A DNA stretch of 31,168 nucleotides, from contig JAAAIG010000275.1 in assembly GCA_015852425.1 (NCBI GenBank), forward strand, positions 8,825-39,992. Direction: 5' to 3'. This document shows positions 18,960 to 30,622 of this stretch, piece by piece. The notes under the pieces were generated by a model that worked only from the letters and a program-made list of their open reading frames with translations, was not told where the DNA came from and did not search any database. A program made the position numbers and the translations under genes. Origin of the DNA: Gryganskiella cystojenkinii. Lineage: Eukaryota; Mortierellomycota; Mortierellomycetes; Mortierellales; Mortierellaceae. Position 1 is the stretch's first letter; the number at the start of each line of letters is the position of its first letter.

Positions 18960-21056
18960 ATGGCCGACACTACTGCCGCAAGCACACCAAGCATCACAGA
19001 GCCCATCGCCGCTGCCGACGAACAAGAATACTCGGAGGAGGAAGAATATGAACAAGACGATGAACAGGACGATTATAACGGCGCCTATGTCTTTTACGGC
19101 TGGTACCCGGACGGTGAAGACGAATTCGATCACAATGCTTCCAATCACTTCAAAAGACGGTTCGAGGGACCGATGACAGACCCGACCAAGAGACCGTTTC
19201 CCCGACCTTGGAACAAAGGAGAGGTTCATCAATGTGGATTTCCCCCGACACTTCTGGTCGAACTCCTCATGCGAGCGGTCTCGAATGCGATCCGGGAGAA
19301 ACATCAATGGTGGCGCAAAATCCGTGATCCCACGATTGTCGGTAACTGGAAAAAAGAACTCTGGAATTATGGTGTCTTCCTCTTCGATGTCGAGTACAAT
19401 GACGACGGCAAGGTCATCCAGGACGGCGCTAACACCGACAACTGTGGGACAGCCGATAGTGAAACTCTTGTCTGGAAACAATCGGACTATCAATATCGTT
19501 CGCGTCTCCGAGAGGATATACATTTTGACTTCGTCATTCAAGAACTCGAGTGGTATGCGGATCAAGTTCAGGAACAACTTGACCGAGGCATCGAGACCAC
19601 GATGCAGTTTGGGATTGATGGCACCCGGAGGACCGATGGGTTGATTCCGCCCGAGTTGAAGCAACGGTTCCAAGACTGCGTCCGAAGTTTGATGGATGTT
19701 CCTGATCATTTAAAGGATTGGCACCCGGGTTCGAACAAACAGGTTCTGGATCTCGTTCACCCTTCACTCTTCCCAGTTATCGTCGGCCGGACGCGGGTTA
19801 TTGATATAACGTATGTGGACGAGGGGAAAGAACAGGAAGCAAATACCGAGACCCACACCCATGCGGATGTTGCCTGTGCCAAGAAGACTGCCACTTCTTC
19901 TCCTATCACACTGGCAAGAGCTCTCAGTTCAGTTGGTGCAGGAAAGGTCCTGGAGAGCTTTGCAGGCGCTGAAAAAATTCGCAGGGATCCAAGTAGGCCT
20001 TGGTCCTGGGACGATAATGACTGGAGTACCCCTGTCTCGGATCGTTGCTCCTCCTCCTTGTACCAATGGCTCCCTACGGATTTCGAGGTCTCTGCCGAGG
20101 GAAAAGTCAAGATTCTCTCCTACATCAACAACCTTCACCCGGTCCAACATGCAGAGATGTACCCGGTTCTGGAAGAAATTTTTGAACTTTTTGTCCCCAT
20201 GTTTGAACAAGTCCTTGCCGAGATGCAAAACATCTGGAAAAAGAAACCGAGACTGACCGCGGACTGTGCACGCTGGTACAATAATGGCCAGAAGTTCAAT
20301 GGTGAACGCCACACCAATCAATTCCTCGATCCGATCAAGGTCCCTGAAAGGTTCACACCACCACTGCCACTGATGCCGTTTGATCTCAAGAACCGAGATC
20401 GACCCTTACAAGTCATTGTGAAGTTGGCCAATATCGAACTCACTCCCGAGAACCCGAAGTATGTAGGTGGCGCCTGGCATGTCGAGGGTATGGCAAACGA
20501 AAGCATTGTTGCCACCGGTATTTATTATCACCATTCAGAAAACATCACCGAGACCAAGTTGAACTTTCGCGTCAACGTTCGTGAACCGGCCTACCATCAG
20601 GGTGATCTCAGAGGAGTTGGAGAAAATTATGGAATCTGGGATGAAGGGCCCATGATCCAGTCTTTGGATGGAATCTTGACGAAACAGGATCGATGCATTG
20701 TCTTCCCCAATATTTATCAGCACCAGGTGCAACCATTCGAACTTCAGGACAACACAAAGCCAGGGTCGAGACGCATCCTGGTCTTTTTCCTGATTGATCC
20801 TCAACACCCAATCCTTTCCACGTCTCAGGTCCCCCCACAACAAAAGAGCTGGACGCGAGAGCACGGTTTATTGGAGGAAGTCTCGAAGAGACTGCCGCAA
20901 GAGTTGGTCGATCAGGTGGATGAATACCTGGATTGGCCCATGTCTCTGATCGAGGCAAAGCAGCATCGTGAGAAACTGATGCACGAACGCAAGTTTTTTG
21001 TCAAGACCGTGAACACTGAACTCTTTGAGCGTCCTTTCTCTCTCTGCGAGCACTGA
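18960..21056 (+). CDS. DUF4246 family protein, 698 residues
   Basis: Single-exon gene with ATG at 18960; the frame is open a little further upstream but without another ATG. After a Glu/Asp-rich N-terminus (about residues 20-50: EEEEYEQDDEQDD) the protein follows the DUF4246 layout. That includes the diagnostic block GGAWHVEGMANE...YYHHSENIT at about residues 503-530. A His-x-Glu pair (H507, E509), a later His (about 588, YQHQ) and Arg (604/605, GSRRILVFF) are arranged like the metal and 2-oxoglutarate ligands of Fe(II) oxygenases. An oxygenase role is therefore plausible, but this is inference. The length is typical of fungal members. It is convergent with NmrA copy 2, with a 112-bp gap. No signal peptide. 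Confidence 0.88.
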   Translation: MADTTAASTPSITEPIAAADEQEYSEEEEYEQDDEQDDYNGAYVFYGWYPDGEDEFDHNASNHFKRRFEGPMTDPTKRPFPRPWNKGEVHQCGFPPTLLVELLMRAVSNAIREKHQWWRKIRDPTIVGNWKKELWNYGVFLFDVEYNDDGKVIQDGANTDNCGTADSETLVWKQSDYQYRSRLREDIHFDFVIQELEWYADQVQEQLDRGIETTMQFGIDGTRRTDGLIPPELKQRFQDCVRSLMDVPDHLKDWHPGSNKQVLDLVHPSLFPVIVGRTRVIDITYVDEGKEQEANTETHTHADVACAKKTATSSPITLARALSSVGAGKVLESFAGAEKIRRDPSRPWSWDDNDWSTPVSDRCSSSLYQWLPTDFEVSAEGKVKILSYINNLHPVQHAEMYPVLEEIFELFVPMFEQVLAEMQNIWKKKPRLTADCARWYNNGQKFNGERHTNQFLDPIKVPERFTPPLPLMPFDLKNRDRPLQVIVKLANIELTPENPKYVGGAWHVEGMANESIVATGIYYHHSENITETKLNFRVNVREPAYHQGDLRGVGENYGIWDEGPMIQSLDGILTKQDRCIVFPNIYQHQVQPFELQDNTKPGSRRILVFFLIDPQHPILSTSQVPPQQKSWTREHGLLEEVSKRLPQELVDQVDEYLDWPMSLIEAKQHREKLMHERKFFVKTVNTELFERPFSLCEH

Positions 21057-21168
21057 ATGAATCTTTTGCGGCGTAATATTAGTCAACTCAGTATAGAAAA
21101 GAAATACATATCGGGGAGTTTTATTTTGGATGCATTAATTTATTTTTGATGTCAATGTTCATTTCTCT

Positions 21169-22098
21169 CTACAGAGGAAGAGGGTTGTTACGGAGATATT
21201 GTTCCAAGGTCGTCAGTTCACCACGAGCGAGCTTTGCAGAAGCCTCGACAAGCGTCTTGGTCTCGGGACCATAATAGCCAAACTCGACATCATACTCGTT
21301 CATAGCCGTCAGAGGTCCCGCGGCAGCTGGGGGTAAGAAACTTTTGTAGGTCTCGGGCGAGATCTCGCGGAACTTGACCGTTTTGCCAGTCACGCGACTG
21401 ATCGTCTCGACCACCTCGTTCAACGTATACAATCGAGTTGCGGCACTCACTACCTGACCGTCATACTTTTTAGGATTCTCGACCAAAGTCGCGACCCATT
21501 TTCCGGAATCTGCAAAAGTATCGATCAAGGGCAGTTCAGTCGTGGGCTTGTAAGGTGCCGAGACCACAAACGTTCCATCCCCTGCGGGTTTGGGTAGTAA
21601 CCAGGAATGCAAGTTTTGCATGAACGACCCTGGCGCAAAAAAGGCACTCTTGACAGGCAACGTTCGGATGTACTGTTCGATCGCGTATTTGCTATCGAAC
21701 GCCGTGACTGCATACTTGTAGTTGGAAATCGCAGACGCAGGGGGGAGTGAACTAAAGACGATCTGGTGAACACCTGCAGTGACCGCGGCATCTGCAATGA
21801 CCTTTCCTTGACGGAACTCACGTTCCTGAAGTTGTTCGTCATAGACGGTAAATGTTGCGATAAAGACGGTATGCGCACCATGAAGGACACGTGGGAGAGA
21901 TTCGGCATCATCGGCATCGCCCTGAACGACTTCAGCGCCCTTGGACTGTAATGCCTTGGCATCCGGTTTGTTGAGGTCACGGGTGACGGCACGGATGTGG
22001 TATTTCTTGGAGAGCTCTGGATCCTGGAGAAACGTGTTGACGATGGATCCACCTTGGTTGCCTGTGGCACCAAAGACCACGAAAATTTGTTTAGACAT
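21169..22098 (-). CDS. NmrA-like family NAD(P)-binding protein (copy 2)
   Basis: Intronless, 309 residues. The Rossmann glycine motif GATGNQGG is at residues 10-17 and FFAPGSFMQN follows near the middle. It is closer to copy 3 (22671-23612) than to copy 1, sharing for example VYDEQLQERE, DTFADSGKWVAT and GPETKTLVEASAKLA. Family roles are redox sensing through NAD(P)H or oxidoreductase activity in the cytosol. It lies tail to tail with the DUF4246 gene and in tandem with copy 3. No canonical TATAAA is seen in its upstream region. Confidence 0.9.
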   Translation of the reverse strand: MSKQIFVVFGATGNQGGSIVNTFLQDPELSKKYHIRAVTRDLNKPDAKALQSKGAEVVQGDADDAESLPRVLHGAHTVFIATFTVYDEQLQEREFRQGKVIADAAVTAGVHQIVFSSLPPASAISNYKYAVTAFDSKYAIEQYIRTLPVKSAFFAPGSFMQNLHSWLLPKPAGDGTFVVSAPYKPTTELPLIDTFADSGKWVATLVENPKKYDGQVVSAATRLYTLNEVVETISRVTGKTVKFREISPETYKSFLPPAAAGPLTAMNEYDVEFGYYGPETKTLVEASAKLARGELTTLEQYLRNNPLPL

Positions 22099-22670
22099 GG
22101 GCGCTTAGTTTTTAATGGGTCGAGGTAGACGACAAGGAGAGAGAGTAAGTAAGATACAGGTGAATGAGGATGAAAAAACGAGAGAGAGGGAAAGAAAGAA
22201 AAGAGAAGAATTTAAACGTTTCGAAGATTTGTTCGGTGTTTTAGTTCATCCTGCAAAACGCGATGACGAGCATGTCGTCTGCAAACAGATTTTGTCCTAT
22301 TTGTCAGGCTTTTTCTTGAGCATTTTTTTTTGTTCTTGCGTGCTTGATTTGTCAGTCTATTTTTGCAGGGGCACCAAAGGAGAAGAATCTTATTTTTTTC
22401 GTGTTACCACAGTGTGAATTCCGCTGTCGTGTTGGGCGTATGTACGTTTTCAAGATAAAACGGTCAATCGTCAATTGTATTTTAGCTCATTGTGCACACG
22501 AGCCTTCACCTCCATTTGAAAGAGAAAAGGGCCTAGACAACTGGTCAATGGAAATGCAACTTCGATATTTTTTAGCATGTTGTCCTGCCAGACTCACGGA
22601 TTATTGACATATTTCTACCCAGAGTTTTTTTTTTGCTCTGTCAGATATTTATTATTGTCTATCTCTCTTC
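22099..22670. other. Intergenic between NmrA copies 2 and 3
   Basis: 572 bp, AT-rich, with purine-rich sequence near the start of copy 2 and T runs near 22320 and 22625. It must hold the promoter of copy 2 and the 3' UTR of copy 3. No gene was recognised. Confidence 0.5.
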
Positions 22671-23612
22671 CTAAGTGAATCGGAGAGGCTTTCTGACCAG
22701 AAATTGTTCCAAGCTGGTCAATTGACCACCCCAAGCAAGCTTTGCAGAAGCCTCGACAAGCGTCTTGGTCTCGGGACCAAAATACCCATAGTCGACAAAA
22801 TACCGGTTCATGGCCACCAACGGGTCCGTGACCGAGTACGGCAACGTAGTCCTAAACTCTTCGGGCGTCATCTCTTGGAACCGAACAGTTTTGCCGCTTA
22901 CTCGACTGACCGTCTGCACAATCTCGTCCAGAGAATACAATCGAGTTGCAGCACTCACGACCTGACCCAGATGTTCATCTCGATGCTCGATCAACGTCGC
23001 GACCCATTTGCCGGAATCCGCAAAAGTGTCGATCAACGGCAATTCGGTCGTGGGGTGGAACGAGGTTGTGATCACGAACGTGCCATCGCCCACGGGTCTT
23101 GGACGCAAGAACCCAAAAAGGTTTTGCATAAACGATCCGGGAGCGAAAAAAGAACTCTTGATGGGCAAGGAACGGATGTATTGTTCGATCGCGTACTTGC
23201 TATCGAATGCAGTCACCGCGTATTTGTGGTTCGCGATTACAGAGGCTGGCGGGAGGGTACTAAAGACAATATGATCAACACTAGCAGCGACAGCAGCGTC
23301 CACCAGAGCTTTTCCTTGGCGCCATTCGCGTTCTTGAAGTTGTTCGTCATAGACGGTAAAGGTGGCGAGGAAGGCTGTGTGAGCACCCTGAAAGATGCGA
23401 GGGAGAGACTCCGGTTCATCGGCATCACCCTGGACAACCTCAGCACCCTTGAGCTGCAAGGCCTTTGCCTCGGGTTTGTTGACATCACGACTGACCGCGC
23501 GGATATGGTATTTCTTGGAGAGCTCGGGGTCCTCAAGGAAGGTATTGACGACGGATCCGCCCTGGCTACCGGTAGCGCCAAAGACGACGACGATTTGCTT
23601 GGACAAGGTCAT
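22671..23612 (-). CDS. NmrA-like family NAD(P)-binding protein (copy 3)
   Basis: Intronless, 313 residues. The dinucleotide-binding motif is GATGSQGG at residues 12-19, with Ser where copies 1 and 2 have Asn. FFAPGSFMQN is kept. The C-terminus ends in a basic KPLRFT rather than NPLPL or NPLHLE. It is in tandem with copy 2, most likely from a recent local duplication. A 304-codon antisense frame covers the gene completely and reflects its codon composition, not a second gene. A 24-base A run lies about 90 bp upstream on the plus strand (T run on the coding strand). Confidence 0.9.
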   Translation of the reverse strand: MTLSKQIVVVFGATGSQGGSVVNTFLEDPELSKKYHIRAVSRDVNKPEAKALQLKGAEVVQGDADEPESLPRIFQGAHTAFLATFTVYDEQLQEREWRQGKALVDAAVAASVDHIVFSTLPPASVIANHKYAVTAFDSKYAIEQYIRSLPIKSSFFAPGSFMQNLFGFLRPRPVGDGTFVITTSFHPTTELPLIDTFADSGKWVATLIEHRDEHLGQVVSAATRLYSLDEIVQTVSRVSGKTVRFQEMTPEEFRTTLPYSVTDPLVAMNRYFVDYGYFGPETKTLVEASAKLAWGGQLTSLEQFLVRKPLRFT

Positions 23613-25182
23613 TTTTGATTAGGTCTTTTCTGATGAAGAGGCTGTGATGAAAAACAAAAAAAAAGTTCGAAAATGAGAGTTGATTGTGAGGTGAATGAAG
23701 AAAAAAAAAAAAAAAAAAAAAAAAGATAAAATGAGAAGGCAAGCTTTTAAACATTTCTGGAGAAAAAGACGAGGCTGTGCTCGTTTACTTTTTCCTCGAG
23801 AGAATACAACAATACTATGAAAAAGCAACGCCACCGGTGAATATTTGTCAGCTGGTGGTTGTTTGTCGTTTTGGTGCTCGATTTGTAAGGGCTTTCTGCG
23901 ATAGGAACCTCTCTGTCCACAGTGTTAGGATGTCAATTAAAAGGTAAGGAAAATTTCTTTTATTTGGGCGGCGCCCATCAAAGCCCAAGACGCCGCCATT
24001 TTGACTTTGCAATGAAAAGCGGCGTGAAGAGTCATTGCGGAGGAGGTGCACCGGAGGACAATCGCAGACAGGCACCAAAAAATGTTGACTCCCATTAGCC
24101 TTTTCCTATCATCACGAATTCATCGCGAAGTCCCCTTGGTCCTCTTCCTCCTCCATTGTAAGCACCTCTGCTTTCAACTGCTTGTTTCAGTGACGCAGTT
24201 CGACCCTCGGTACTTTCGCTTTAAACTCATTCCATCTTTTCTTCTTCCACAAAGACAATCTCTTCTCGTTCCTACTTCATTCTCGTAATCTTCTTTTCCC
24301 AATCACTCTTTTACGTGTCTCCTCAAAAACAAGGGGAAGTGTGCCCAGGGTTGTAATTGTAAGTCATAGTTTTGTTCCTCACAAAACAAAGAGTGGATGG
24401 TTCTGAAAAGAGAGAGAGAATAAGAAAGCATAAATGGACGGTAGAAGAAAAGTGTGGACGATGGCAAATCAGAGGAAGGAAACAGGCCTCCAAACCGACA
24501 CCGTTGAAATGCAGAGTATGTCGCTGTGGAATTGCTCCGAAGAAGTTGACTGAGAGCAGGTCTATTAGATAGAAAACGCAACAGCTCATTATGCACAATA
24601 AAGAGAAAATGTGGACGACACAAAGATAACACAGTAAAAAATAGAGTTTTTCTTGTCTGGACTGTGCCCAAGCAGAACCTGATGCCTTAAAGCGTCTTTC
24701 TCACGAAAAATGTGTCGTGTTTCGTTTCGCTTCAAATCTTTGTCTCCTGTCACCTCATTTCCGATCCTCATTCCTCCTATCTTCATCTGTCGTTTGACCA
24801 CCCGTGCGGAACAAGTGTTCGCTGCCGAGACCCTACAGAGTCATGGCATGATCCAGGTGAAGCGATCGAGTTTTTATCTCGAGGACGAGGACGAGGACGA
24901 TGATTGTAACCAACCAGGTCACTCCAAAGGATGTTGCCAGGGAGTTCTGCATTAATGGTCAAGTATGGTCATTCCCTAAAAGATACCAAGACACGGCAAG
25001 AGCAATAGAAGGGAGTTTCATAAAAATTAAAAAAAGTAGCCCTGATTTGTTCGCAAGGTCAGAATGTACATCGATGAATGGTGAAATTCTCATATTTATT
25101 ATAATATGATGAGCGATAAATGCTATATGTTATTTAGATCTTCCTCAGCGAAGAAGTTTTGATATTGTTATGGTAGATGATT
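23613..25182. other. 1.57-kb intergenic region, no gene recognised
   Basis: This is the upstream region of NmrA copy 3 and the 3' flank of the ABC transporter, both minus strand. Only short frames are present. One plus-strand frame (24710-24955) has an acidic EDEDEDDD run from a gaggac repeat but no other support. AATAAA-like sequences and AT-rich DNA (about 25020-25110) could belong to a transporter 3' UTR. Confidence 0.5.
23701..23724 (+). repeat. Poly(A) tract, 24 bases
   Basis: A continuous run of 24 adenines about 90-110 bp upstream of the NmrA copy 3 start (poly-T on the coding strand). Poly(dA:dT) tracts in fungal promoters exclude nucleosomes, so it may help keep the promoter open. 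Confidence 0.9.
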
Positions 25183-28100
25183 TTAGTGAGTGACCTCCAA
25201 ACTCTGCTTACTGCATAAATCGGCATATACGCCGTTCAGAGCGACGAGTTCGTAATGACGACCGGATTCGACAATCTGACCGTCCTTGACAACCAAGATC
25301 AGATCCGCGTCCTGGATTGTACTCAAGCGATGAGCAATCACGATCGTGGTCCTTCCAGCCCGAGCTTTATCCAATGCCTCCTGGACAAGCTTCTCAGATT
25401 CGGAATCCAAAGCAGAGGTGGCTTCGTCCAACAGCAAGATCTTGGGGTTACGAATCAACGCACGCGCAATCGCAATACGTTGCTTCTGACCACCAGAGAG
25501 CTGAGATCCCTTATCTCCAACGCGGGTATCGTACCCCTGAGGCAGGGACATGACAAAATCATGAATGTTGGAAGCCTTGGCGGCTGCGACGACTTGTTCC
25601 TGATCGACAGTCTGACCGTCGGGGATACCATAGCGAATGTTCTCGCCGATCGAGACATCAAAGAGAACGGGTTCTTGGCCGACCAAGGCCATATGGGTTC
25701 GAAGGTTATTAAGTTGCATATCCTTGATATCGTGATGTTCGACAATCACACGACCCTTGTTGGCATCGTACCAACGTTCCAACAACGCAATGATGGTCGA
25801 TTTACCACAACCAGAGGGACCGACGAGGGCGACGGTCTGCGAAGGGTGAACTTGAAGATCGACACCGTTGAAGAGTTTTGTGTCGGGACGGGTTGGGTAA
25901 GCAAACTCGACCTTTTCGAGTGAAGCAGAACCTTCAAGGGACTGAACCTCGATACCGGGCTTGTCGGCATCGATGGTCGTCTTCTTATCCAAGAGCTCAA
26001 AGACGTTAATCGCAGATTGTTTTCCCTTGACGTATTTTGGCCTGAAATACAGCGCGAGTGAAACAAAGAAGTCCAAAAAAATAGAGTTGTGAGTACATAT
26101 GCAGATGAGATTTAAAGCCGCAAACAAGAAAAAAAAAAAGGGCATCAAACTTACAATTGAGTCGCCATCTGTCCAAGACCCATGGCCATAAAGACGACAG
26201 CAAACATGGCATCAAACATCTCACTCCAGGTCAATAGACCCTCTTTCTGGAGCCTGTAACCGGAATAGAAACAGACGGCATAAGCCCAGTACATCACTCC
26301 CTGAGACAACGCGTATCCGAACGAGGCGAAATAGGCCTTGTGCAGAGAGTACTTGTGTGGTTCGCGAGTCACCTCTACATGACATGTAATAAAATGAAGA
26401 AAAAACACGCAAAAAAAAGATGACATGTAAGAATTAACAACGCTGTCAAGTGATGATGACTGAGCGGACATTTTTTGCAAGTTCGAATAGTTTTACCTTC
26501 GTATTTTGCCTCAAAGGTTGACTCCTTGGCAAGGGCAGCAACCGTACGGATATTGGCAATCGACTCGGCAGCGACCCTTCCAGATTGCTCATAGGCCTTT
26601 TGCGTCTTGGCTCCGAATCCCGTCAAGGCCGCGACTTCATAGTACTGTGCCAGACCAATCAATGGAATCAACGCCAACACAATCAATGTCAACCTCCAGT
26701 TGGCCACGAATGCAAAGACAAGACCGATGATAAGAATGGCAGCGACCGAGCAGACCGTCTTCAATAACTGCGAAACCAACTCGTGCATCTGATAGGCATC
26801 CGTGGCAAGACGGGAGGACAGGGCACCGGTACTGTTGCGTTCCTGATCAAAGAACCCCATCTCTTGACTGATGATGGCCTTGAAACTGAGTGTGCGCATT
26901 CTTCGACCCATCTTTTCACCAATCAACTCAAAGATGTAAACGGACAGCCCGGCTCCGAAAAGGGCGGCTATGCCGAGGACGACAAACATGAGCGAATAGA
27001 AACTGGTATCCTTTGCAAATGTGGGACTGCTGGGGTTGGTGAGGATAATGAGCATCTTCGAGAACACTTTGGAGAAGACAGGGTAGGTCTAGAAAAAAAT
27101 AGGCAATTTAGCTCAATAACTGGCAAAATAAAAATAAAATGAGAAAAAAAAATCGATGCTAGGATGTGAAAAACTTACAGCGCCAGAGACGGCACTCATG
27201 ATACCACCAAAGACAGCAATGGGAATTTCGGGTTTCATAATGCCGATCACACGTGAGATTGGCGCATTCTTTTGGCTGGCCAGCTTCTTCTCCCTCGCAG
27301 CGCGCTCCTCTGCAGACTCGACACGGTCCTCATCGATCGCGATGGTGGAATCAACGCGCTTGGACTTGACACTACCTTTCATCGACAACATCCGACCAAG
27401 TTTGGAGTTTCCGCGGATCATCGAGGGTTGGGCAGTGGACATGACAACTTCGTCAATATCGACCTTATCTGCAGCAGCTTCAATCGGCTCATCTTTACCA
27501 CCGGTCTTGAGTTGTTGTTTCGCGACCAGTTCCGCGTAAGCACCGCCGATTTCCAAAAGCGACTTGTGTGTTCCAGACTCGACAACGATACCCTTTTCCA
27601 TTACATAGATCACATCTGCGTTCATGATGGTCGACAACCGATGGGCTACCACGATAGTAGAACGACCGGCAGAGGCCTTGTCCAATGCAGCCTGAACGGT
27701 TCTCTCGGATTCCGTGTCCAAAGCGGAGGTGGCCTCGTCAAGGAGCAAGATCTGTGGATTCTTGATCAACGCACGCGCGATGGCAATACGTTGCTTTTGG
27801 CCACCGGACAAAAGAGCGCCCTTCTCACCGACCATGGTATTGTACTTTTCGGGAAGCTTGGAAATAAAGTCATGAGCGTTTGACATCTTGCAGGCGTTCT
27901 CGATCTCCTCATCAGTGGGGATAGCTTGACCGCGTCGAATACCGTACGCGATGTTTTGTTTGATCGTGGCGTTAAAGAGAACCGGTTCCTGGGAGACGAT
28001 ACCGATCGAGTCACGCAAGAACGTGACGTTGAAATCCTTGATTTCGATGCCATCCAGGGTTACCGACCCGGCTAGTCAAAAAAAAGAAATAAAAGTACAA

Positions 28101-30622
28101 AAAGAGTGTGGTTAGGGTGATGCACAATTTCAAAGCAAAAAGCCGCATTCTTGGAGTTGTGTAAAAAAAAAATCACTTACAAATTGGATCGTAGAAGCGT
28201 TCCACCAGACCAACAATGGTTGATTTACCACTTCCAGACTGACCTACAAGGGCAATAGTCTGACCGGGCAAGACCTCGACATTCATTTTTTTCAAGATGG
28301 GGACATCGGGACGACTTGGGTAATGGAAATCGACATCCCGGACGACAATGTGACCCTGAAGATTCTCGGGACGGGCTCCCCCGGGGTTTGCAGAATCAAT
28401 GATAGGAACACGATCGATGGTTTTGAAGATATGATAGGCTGCTCCCTGAGCGTTCGCGAAGGCAGACAGATTTGGTCCGATGTTTCTGTAGAGTAAGGAG
28501 AAGAATTAGAGAATTAAAAGATTGAATAATTGGCAACGATTGTCAAAATAACTTTGTAAGATGGTAAGATCTGGACCTGGAAAAGAAAATGAAAAAAACG
28601 ATAGTGCTAAAGTCTTACCCAAGAGCGAAGGCACCAATGATCATGCCCAAGAAGACGTTCATGACCTGATCCGTACTCATCTCACCGGCTGACACACGGT
28701 TGGCACCATACCAAAACGCAAGACCTAAAATAAAATAAAATCGATTAAATGCAACGGAGATCAGTATAAGTGATTAAAAGAATAATAATAAAAGCGTAGA
28801 AGTCAGAGTATCCTTTCTTTGGATTACCATAGGTACAGAACAAGACAAACAAGAAGATGCCGTTTCTGAAGAGAAGATAGGGCGAAAGAGAGGAGATTGA
28901 GGATTAATACAAATGTTGGACCCCTATCCAGAATAACACGAGAAAAAAATAGAGACATTAACGATCCTATTTCCTGTAATCTTACCCAACACCAGTGACG
29001 ATGGCTTTCTTGGAGCCAGACTTGTAAGCTTCATCCAAGTGGCTCACGTAAGCCCTGGTTTCTCTCTTTTGTCCACCAAAGGCGACAACTGTCCTGATGG
29101 AGGAGAAAGCTTGTTCAGCGACTGCTCCCGCTCTTGAGTAAGATCCCTGTCCAGCAGACGCACTCTCGACCGTGTACTTGGCCATGAACGCAGCCGTGGC
29201 TATTTTTTTTTTTAAAAAAAAGATACGAGTTAGCTACGTGGCCACCCACTAGTAACGATATGTTCTGCCGTTTTTTGGATGTATCTCCATTCTTCTTACC
29301 TCCAATCAAAGGGACAGCGCAGAGAAGGACCAAACTGAGCTTCCATCCCTTGGTAAAACCAATAATGAAACCGGCAATGAAAGTTGTGAAATTCGAAAGG
29401 ACCAGACCGACTTTGTCTGCCAGGCCATCGTAGATCAACTGTGTATCGGAGGACAAGCGCGTGGTCAGGGATTCAGACTGCTTGCCAGTATCGTGCCAAG
29501 ACATGTCTTGTCGAAGGATGGCATGGAAATATTTCTCTCGAATCCGTTTCGATTGGAATTCGGCGGACAGGGTCCAAAAACACTGTTGACCATAACCGGC
29601 GATGAACATGGCGGCACCTACAATGGTGAAGATTTTGACGTCCTTGATGATGGCGGGACCCTTATCGCCCTCACCTAATGTTAGATCCCGGATGATGTTA
29701 CCGAATAGCAAAGCGACGAGGGGTTGTCCGACACCAACGACTACGTGAATAAAGTAAAGGGTGAGTAAGAGAAAGCTAGTGCTTATGAAATAGGAACATA
29801 GATCGGTTTTTAGTGATCGATAGAAAGTCAGCAAAGCTTACCAATCGAGCAGATCGCACCAAGTCTATTTTTTTGACAAAAAGCAACGGACGGCGATAAA
29901 AACGTTAACACGAATAAGCACAAAGGCATCTACACTTTTGAACAAGGTAAAAAATAAACCTACGTGACATAAAGCCAGTCCATCTTGGACGCAAATCGGT
30001 ACAGCTGGTAGTAACTGACAGCCTCGACCTTCTTTGCCGGCTCTTTCGACGCTTCTGATTTCCTCAACCCAAAGCACGAGGACCCCGCCGCTGCGATCTC
30101 TTCGTCTTCTTGTTTTTGTTGCTGCTGTTGTTGTTGCTGAGATTGTTGCTTCAGAGTATCCAATTCGACCCCTTCTGCTCGCTTTTCTGGGGGGAACCCC
30201 ATCGAAGGTGAGGAGAGATCGGCTTGTTGCCAAGCTTGAGGTTGAACTGGGAGCTCTTCTTCTTTGATGGGGACAGCCAAAGGAACCGGCGCAGCCATGA
30301 CTGGGATTGGGGCATTGACACTGCGAATAGAGGGCTGTCTGGTCACACCAGTATCCATCTGGGATTGAGGAACGGTCGAGAAGTTCCCCGAACCACCAGA
30401 TCGTCTGCTATGGCGGCGAACGGGGCTGTGAGGGTCGTGCGCATAGTAATCGTTATCGGAGGGTTGTCTAGGAACATATTCGCGAGTGGTGGATGTTGAA
30501 GAGGGGTTGATGTTTGTGGTGGTAGCAGATATTGGATCGGGGTTGGAGTTCGAGGTGTCTATAGAAATAGGATTGGCGTTCTCGTTATTGTTGATGTTAC
30601 TGTGATTGCTGTTGCTGGCCAT
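25183..30622 (-). CDS. ABCB-type full-length ABC transporter (multidrug/P-glycoprotein-like), 11 exons
   Basis: Exons: 30622-29964, 29864-29842, 29740-29300, 29199-28986, 28865-28828, 28724-28619, 28485-28181, 28071-27179, 27088-26497, 26374-26155, 26041-25183. All introns are GT-AG (90-133 bp) and all joins are in frame, giving 1449 residues. Order: a disordered N-terminal extension (about 1-215, Asn/Ser/Pro-rich with a Gln run), TMD1, NBD1 (Walker [10 protein letters not shown] 575-583, LSGGQ 683-687, LLLDE, H-loop His739), a charged linker, TMD2, NBD2 (Walker [10 protein letters not shown] 1238-1246, LSGGQ 1345-1349, LLLDE, H-loop). Both ATP sites have the catalytic Glu, so both should hydrolyse ATP. 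The family exports hydrophobic drugs, lipids or peptides across the plasma membrane. The extension makes it longer than typical P-glycoproteins (about 1280 residues). Substrate unknown. Confidence 0.93.

Noticed and set aside
22704..23618. 304-codon open frame on the plus strand
   Set aside because: It lies exactly opposite NmrA copy 3, which has strong family motifs. The antisense frame has no motif and reflects codon bias.
25255..25923. 222-codon plus-strand frame
   Set aside because: It is antisense to the last ABC exon, which holds the second nucleotide-binding domain.
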